Assembly: GCA_037783415.1 (NCBI GenBank)
Contig: JAZGTN010000022.1
Coordinates: 4,650,001-4,714,000 of the forward strand
Length of the DNA: 64,000 nt
Source: Leptasterias polaris
Taxonomy: Eukaryota; Echinodermata; Asteroidea; Forcipulatida; Asteriidae
Direction: 5' to 3'
Position 1 is the first letter of the stretch; each line of letters begins with the position of its first letter. Of this stretch, positions 59,241-64,000 are shown piece by piece. The notes beneath the pieces were generated by a model that saw nothing but the letters and a program-made list of their open reading frames with translations, was not told the origin of the DNA and did no database searches. The position numbers were made by a program, and so were the translations under genes.

Positions 59241-59241
59241 C

Positions 59242-59249
59242 AACGACGA

Positions 59250-59294
<45 letters not shown>

Positions 59295-59296
59295 CG
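59242..59296. repeat. (AAC)n microsatellite
   Basis: About 14 near-perfect AAC units, with CAG and ACG variants before it. Confidence 0.95.
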
Positions 59297-59924
59297 GCAA
59301 ACACCATTTTATAAATACATCTTTGAGTTTAAAAACTCCCACCCCTCTGTCTTCAAGCAGTAGTCTACCGAAGACTGTCCCCCAAGAGCAGATTTATTAA
59401 TGAGGTTCGAGAATTTCTTGTCCACATCGAATTGAGGATTTGATTGGTTGAGGGTGTTTGATTTGGAGCTTCATTCCTTGGAGTGGATGACTGATTGAAT
59501 TTGTTTTACAACTACGGGGGCGTCGTCATCCAGCAGGAACTTTTAATCATCAACGCCGAAGTGACCGGGATCAATCCCATATTTCTACTGTTTTGACAAA
59601 CCGTCACACGTGCAAATTTTGTTTTCTCCCACAACGGACGGTTGGCAATCATTAATGGGGAAAATTTCACCATCCTCAAATCACCAAACCGTTTCTTCGC
59701 ATCTAATCACAAAAAGAAGAGAAACAGAAGCGAGGAAATTTTAAGTGGGTAAACATTTCACTAACCAGGTCAAGCTGTTGTAGTTCAAACGAACGTTGAA
59801 CACAGAATATTTTTATACACTGATTTAAGAGCAATTCGAACTGTGTTGGTACAACAGAATGACGCTTCATATAGGTTGTTTCTTCCGTTCAATATCGACA
59901 TGAATGGAACCTGGTTGGTAGTTT
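59297..59924. other. Unassigned intronic stretch, possible regulatory DNA
   Basis: Bases 59390-59700 are non-repetitive and hold homeodomain/TALE-like words (TTAATGAGG, TGATTGG, TGACTGATTGAA, CAATCATTAATGG). This is suggestive only. Confidence 0.25.
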
Positions 59925-60650
59925 GCAGCAGGGAGGTAGAAGCTGAATCTGGGAAGTGAACGTTGGAGCAGGGAGGTGAAGGTTGAAGCAGGAGTTGAAG
60001 CAGGGAGGTAGAAGTTGAAGATGGGAGGCAGAAGTTGAAGTTGAGAAGTAAACGTTGAAGATAGGAGGTAAACGTTGAAGCATGGAGGTAAAGGTTGACA
60101 CAGGGAGGTAAAGGTTGACACAGGGAGGTTGTTGTTGAAGTTGGGAAGTAAAAGTTGAAGCTGGAAAGCAAAAGTTTAAAATCGGAGGTAAATAATTATT
60201 GAAGCAGGGAGGTAAAGGATGAAGATGGGTGATAGAACATGACGTTGGGAAGTAAAAGTTGAATCATGGAAGTACATGTTGAAGCATGAAGGTAAAGGTT
60301 GAAGCAGGGGGGTAAAAGTTGAGGATGTGAGGTAAAAGTTGAAGATGGAAGGTAGAAGTTGAAGTTGGGAAGTAAAAGTTGAAGATATGAGGTAAAAGTT
60401 GAACCATGGAAGTAAAGGTTGAAGCATGGATGTAAAAGTTGAAGCAGGGAGGTTAAAGTTAAAGATAGAGGGTAGAAAATGAAGTTGGGAAGTAAAGTTG
60501 AAAAGGAGGAAAAGGTTGGAGCAGGGAGGTAAAGGTTGAAGCTGTGAGGTAAAGGTTGAAGCTGTGAGGTAAAGGTTGAAGCTGTGAGGTAAAGGTTGAA
60601 GCAATGATGTAAAATTGAAGCTGGGAGGTAAAAAGGTTGAGGTTTAAAGA
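59925..60650. repeat. ~18-bp minisatellite
   Basis: GGGAGGTAAAGGTTGAAGC and variants (GGGAAGTAAAAGTTGAAG, GGAGGTAGAAGTTGAAGA) are repeated about 40 times with many substitutions. Leu/Pro/Ser-rich minus-strand frames over it follow the 18-bp (6-codon) period and are not genes. Confidence 0.9.
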
Positions 60651-61239
60651 ATCTCTTCAACAAATCATTTGGAACCATGAATCACTTCTTAGGGTGACCT
60701 CGAAATTCGTTGTTTAAGTACTACAATACGATTATTGGTATTGGAACAATTACACCACTGGTTATAGTTTTTGAGACCAAAAACAAACGGTACAGATTAT
60801 GAAAATTAATTGAATACTAATCATGATATTGACCCCCATTCACCTGACATCATCACCACAGTAAATCTTGGTTGCACCATTTGGGAGTCACTATATATTA
60901 TGTGTTCATATTTTCAGTGCTTATTTCAGGCCCATTTCCAAGCTCGCCATAAATCTACCAACATGACGGACCATCAGCAGACAGAGTTGGGTGTTTTGTG
61001 TGGGGGGGGGGGGGGGGGGGGGTTACTGAAAAATTAATGGGCAGATGCTGAGGATCGTTGGCTGAGGGTGTATGTGCTGGTAACCTCTCCACATTTTTAC
61101 TTTTTACATTTTTTTTACTGTTGTTTTTTGTAGCTTAATGTCTCTTGGCTGAGTTGTTAAACATTTTAGGCTTTGTGTATTTTTCTTTTAGTTTTTTACT
61201 AACTTGTCTCTTGTGACTTTTTTGGGGGCTTACTTTTTA
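60651..61239. other. Unassigned intronic stretch
   Basis: Contains a G run at 61002-61021; otherwise no feature recognised. Confidence 0.35.
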
Positions 61240-61306
61240 CTGTTTACTTCTATATTGAGGCCCTCGCATAAGGCGCTCTATAAATATTGTATTATTATTA
61301 GTAGTA
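61240..61306 (+). repeat. Retroposon 3' tail
   Basis: GAGGCCCTCGCATAAGGCGC then TCTATAAATATTGTATTATT resembles the 'GGCGCT-TATAAAT-(ATT)n' ends of invertebrate LINE/SINE elements. Body not identifiable. Confidence 0.5.
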
Positions 61307-61422
61307 ACACCATGTGACGTTATGGCAAGGGGTCAATACGCATAATTATTTGGGAAGAAATGATTTCTTTATCAATTTTCAATTCTTCCAATGTTTTTGT
61401 ATTTCGTTTTCTTGCTATGCAG

Positions 61423-61473
61423 CCACCGAAGTATGCAGAGATGATACAGATCGTAGTCACGCATTGCATTGTG
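61423..61473 (+). CDS. Candidate secreted cysteine-rich protein, exon 3
   Basis: 51 bases between a good acceptor (TTTCGTTTTCTTGCTATGCAG) and donor (TGTG|GTTAGT), phase 1 at both ends. Joined to exon 2 it encodes model residues 71-87, TTEVCRDDTDRSHALHC, contributing Cys75 and Cys87. Reading through the donor meets a TAG at once, so splicing is required for a longer product. The matching phase and cysteine content support membership in the same gene as exon 2; the exon is very short, so some risk remains. Confidence 0.5.
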
Positions 61474-61624
61474 GTTAGTACACTTAGAAGGCCTATATGA
61501 AAGTTTTGATAAAGAAAACAGTCCAAACGAGGGCGCTATATAACTAAGCAAGACATAGTCAACAACAAAACTCTAAAAAACACAAAAAACACGTCAAGTT
61601 TACAAAATCCACCTGTTATGGTAG

Positions 61625-61809
61625 TTAAATCAATCAATGAACCACAAACTTGTTCATTAATCACTATTGATATTTCCTTGTCCTGCAATAATCGTATATC
61701 AGATACGATAGGCTACTACGCATGTCAACGATTAGTCAATTGTGAAAAATATGTTGGCAATGATGGCTTGCCGATTTGTCAGCAAGGCTTTCTGACAAAA
61801 TTACTTTAA
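61625..61809 (+). CDS. Candidate secreted cysteine-rich protein, exon 4 (terminal)
   Basis: Begins after TTATGGTAG, a weak acceptor with a poor pyrimidine tract, 151 bases after exon 3. It continues the phase-1 frame to a TAA at 61807-61809. It encodes 60 residues with five cysteines (model Cys97, 108, 121, 127, 139), including YYACQRLVNCEKYVG. Cysteine density and frame continuity favour a real exon; the weak acceptor is the main doubt. AATAAA occurs at 62090-62095 and 62105-62110. Confidence 0.4.
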
Positions 61810-62117
61810 AAATACACGGTGAGTTTTCCCAAAACCTACGATATACTTAAGTTATATTTTTGTTAAACAAAGCTGCAACATTACACCAGAATATCCCTCT
61901 CGTTGATTACTTGTTGGTTTTATGAAAACACAGCATCGAGAAAACGGACATTTAATGTTGGAAGCGATCAGTTCAACCTATCCCCACGAAACTACAGAGG
62001 GCCCCGTCACTGACCAGCTGCACCCAAGAGGATACACTTCGCGTTCGTAAACGCACAGTGAGTGTTACAGTTTTATCTCAGCAGAAACAAATAAATTGGG
62101 CTTTAATAAAAAATTAT
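61810..62117. other. Possible 3' UTR and flank
   Basis: Follows the model stop codon; AATAAA at 62090 and 62105 are candidate polyadenylation signals. No other feature seen. Confidence 0.3.
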
Positions 62118-62200
62118 TTTGAGGTACTTCAGCCTGCGACCTCTGGATTAACGTTCAGGCGTTCTACCAACTGAGCTATCTAGCACTATGTTGGCGGTCT
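62118..62200 (-). repeat. tRNA-derived SINE head, third type
   Basis: Minus strand TAGATAGCTCAGTTGGTAGA (a clear A box) with GTTAATCCAGAGGTCGCAGG. The B box is degenerate (no TTCGAAT core), so this is a decayed tRNA-like sequence, not a working tRNA gene. Confidence 0.6.
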
Positions 62201-62424
62201 CCGGCCTGTTTTGTCAATATCTTTTTTCGGGGGTGCCAGTCTGAAGGCATACAACCTGTATTCTGCCCCCTTTTTATAGCCAGGCATCTCAACCAAGTCA
62301 TTTTTGGTGAACACTCCTAGCGCCCAGTGATTTATTTCGGGTTATATTGAACCTAAAAGCGGATTTGTCCGTTGGCCTAGAAATGAATCTGACCCAAGAC
62401 TGCTTGTAGAGAGAGAGAGCACAT

Positions 62425-62500
62425 GTCGTGGCGAAGCCGTTAAGAGAGCACTCTGGTGTTTTTGATCAGCAGAGTGTGGGTTCAAGTCCTGTTCTTGACA
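62425..62500 (+). repeat. SINE family A head, plus strand
   Basis: GTCGTGGCGAAGCCGTTAAG, CTCTGGTGTTTTTGATCAGC and B box GTGTGGGTTCAAGTCC match the head of 19640-20012 (in complement there). The body is missing after about 62505. Confidence 0.65.
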
Positions 62501-62580
62501 CCTGTCAGCCATTTTTTCCCGTGTACTAGGATTTGTAGTGCATGTAATAGAACGCAGAGCACTTTTATCAGGGAGGAGTA

Positions 62581-62760
62581 GGGGTTAACCTAGCCTTTTG
62601 ACAAGGCCATCGTGGCTTGGACAGCTTTGTAAACAGCGGAGCGACTGGAGAGACCATGCGCCACTCGCGTGCGTGGTCTCCCCTTTCAGTCGCTTGAGAT
62701 CGCGGCGCTACGATATTGTCCAAGCCACGAAGGCCTTGACAAAAGGCTAGGGTTAACCCC
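62581..62760. mobile_element. 180-bp full-length foldback MITE
   Basis: GGGGTTAACCTAGCCTTTTG and the next ~23 bases are inverted at the right end (CAAAAGGCTAGGGTTAACCC at 62741-62759). The interior also pairs (AGCGACTGGAGAGACCA with GGTCTCCCCTTTCAGTCGCT), so nearly the whole element is one hairpin. Confidence 0.85.
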
Positions 62761-64000
62761 GGTGTTTCTGGTTCACATAACAAGCACTCTTGTTTACAGG
62801 ATTCCTCAGGCTTGTGAGCTACAGTGATTCAGTTCACCTATGAGGCATCCTTGGTTTCATTACAAGATAATAAAATAATAATACTAAAGACTTGTCACGC
62901 TGGACAGTGGCAGATGAGGAGGCTAGCTTTCACAAAATAGGTTGAAATTTTTATGTTTCCTCAATTTAATAATTCAATCCTTTCTTGTTTGTTTTTATCT
63001 TTGAAGGGTTGGCGGTGATTGAGTTTAAAGTGACCTTATACAGACAGACGGACTGAATGGATGCATAATAAGTTAAACCATACAGCTACTCATGCTTTTA
63101 TTGATCCCATTTGGGACTTCTTAAACACCAGGTTTTATTTGAGGGGTATAATTCATCATTTTTAGTTTGTGCGGTGTATAGTTTTAATTATTGGCTTGTC
63201 CTGAAGTTTTCGGTTTAATATTTTATGTCATCTTATGTCGTCTCTTTGGTTACTTCATCCGAATTTGTTCGGTGCTGTTTTTATTTGTACAGCGCCTTGA
63301 TGTCCAATCATGGACGCAAGGTGCTTTATTATATACACAATTCGTTATTATTAATTTTATTTCATTTTATCACAGCATGCAAAAGAATGATTGTATATTT
63401 TCCTTTGTGCCGGTAACTCCTGGAGCAATATTATTATAACTATTATCACAATTATTGGTCGGCTGAACATCACATTTCCTTCTGACTCAGTGTTTTTTCA
63501 AATACATTCCCGTATTTTTGTGCATAGTTTGAAATCAGTCATTGTCGTTCTTAAAGACAATAGTCAAATAATATTTACTAGCAAACCACGCTGGGGGCGT
63601 TTCCACTTCATTTTTATTATTTTTAGGGGAAACTAAAAACTGATTCCAGCGGATTTCAGAACAAGGCTGGGGTCAAGCATTTCCGACCTCATTGAATAAG
63701 ATTTTCAGTGATTTTACTGTGATGCATGTAGTGTCACATAGAGCGCAAGCAACTGGAACGTGACATTTAAAATAGAACAAACACGAGAGGGCGGCATATA
63801 GGGGAAGGTTGGCGGTTTAAATTTACTAGACTGAACTTAATTTCAACTTTGCGATTTTTTTCTCTCTTATTTGAACTACTGTTGTAGAGCTTACAATGGT
63901 TTTTATTGTTATTGTCTTAGTCTCCAAATGTATGTTCCGTGTTTTGTAACTGAAAATATCGTTTTTATTAGTAATTTTTAGTCAAAAATAATTTTATCTC
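62761..64000. other. Unassigned stretch to window end
   Basis: TTGTACAGCGCCTTGATGTC at about 63284 resembles a retroposon 3' end. Nothing else recognised; open frames are short and motif-free. Confidence 0.35.

Noticed and set aside
59785..60678. Long Pro/Ser/Leu-rich minus-strand frames
   Set aside because: By-products of the 18-bp minisatellite, open in several overlapping frames at once.
41613..61809. Stanniocalcin-like or relaxin-like identity for the secreted model
   Set aside because: The first cysteine spacing (C-x9-C-x4-C) loosely recalls stanniocalcin (C-x8-C-x4-C), but later spacings do not match, and relaxin A/B-chain motifs are absent.

Overview
This 64-kb window reads as AT-rich, repeat-laden metazoan DNA with almost no long open frames. 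The dispersed repeats (tRNA-derived SINEs, short foldback DNA transposons with TTAA, TA and 9-bp target duplications, LINE 3' ends, 'TACAGCGCC'-type retroposon tails) suggest a marine invertebrate deuterostome. From memory of the TTAA-flanked AGGCACTG repeat I would guess an echinoderm, probably a sea star. The species assignment is inference, not shown by a coding gene.

Layout. 1-12 kb: a very homogeneous 103-bp satellite (501-2608), a 303-bp duplication, several MITEs and SINEs, then a TTAGGG-like 90-bp minisatellite (9925-10800) running into a 54-bp minisatellite (10838-12040). 12-20 kb: sparse sequence, a 130-bp tandem array (15535-16262) and poly-C tracts. 20-31 kb: a transposon-dense block with a TA-flanked 1.4-kb element, a 1.84-kb element with ~280-bp inverted ends, and a pair of ~750-bp inverted arms (25890-26823 / 30000-30740). 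Between the arms lies a 1.39-kb element with perfect 84-bp inverted ends and a 9-bp target duplication. 31-41 kb: repeats, two LINE 3' remnants and a 35-bp minisatellite. 41-62 kb: the only plausible host gene, a four-exon, plus-strand model for a small secreted cysteine-rich protein (41613-61809). All three of its introns are in phase 1, and the first is about 12.9 kb.

Mobile genes inside that host gene's introns include a TTAA-flanked, Kolobok-like element carrying an intact THAP zinc-finger exon with a perfect splice donor (48534-49929). There is also a TA-flanked element whose only remaining coding sequence is the C-terminal piece of a Tc1/mariner-type (DDE_3) transposase (56541-57788). 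Intron 1 also holds a duplicated ~0.78-kb block rich in TGACGTCA palindromes.

The most notable points are the secreted-protein gene model, the THAP/TTAA element with its likely non-autonomous relatives, the 9-bp-TSD element, an 'empty site' that dates one MITE insertion, and the alternating higher-order structure of the telomere-like array. Everything was read by eye; no database search was run.
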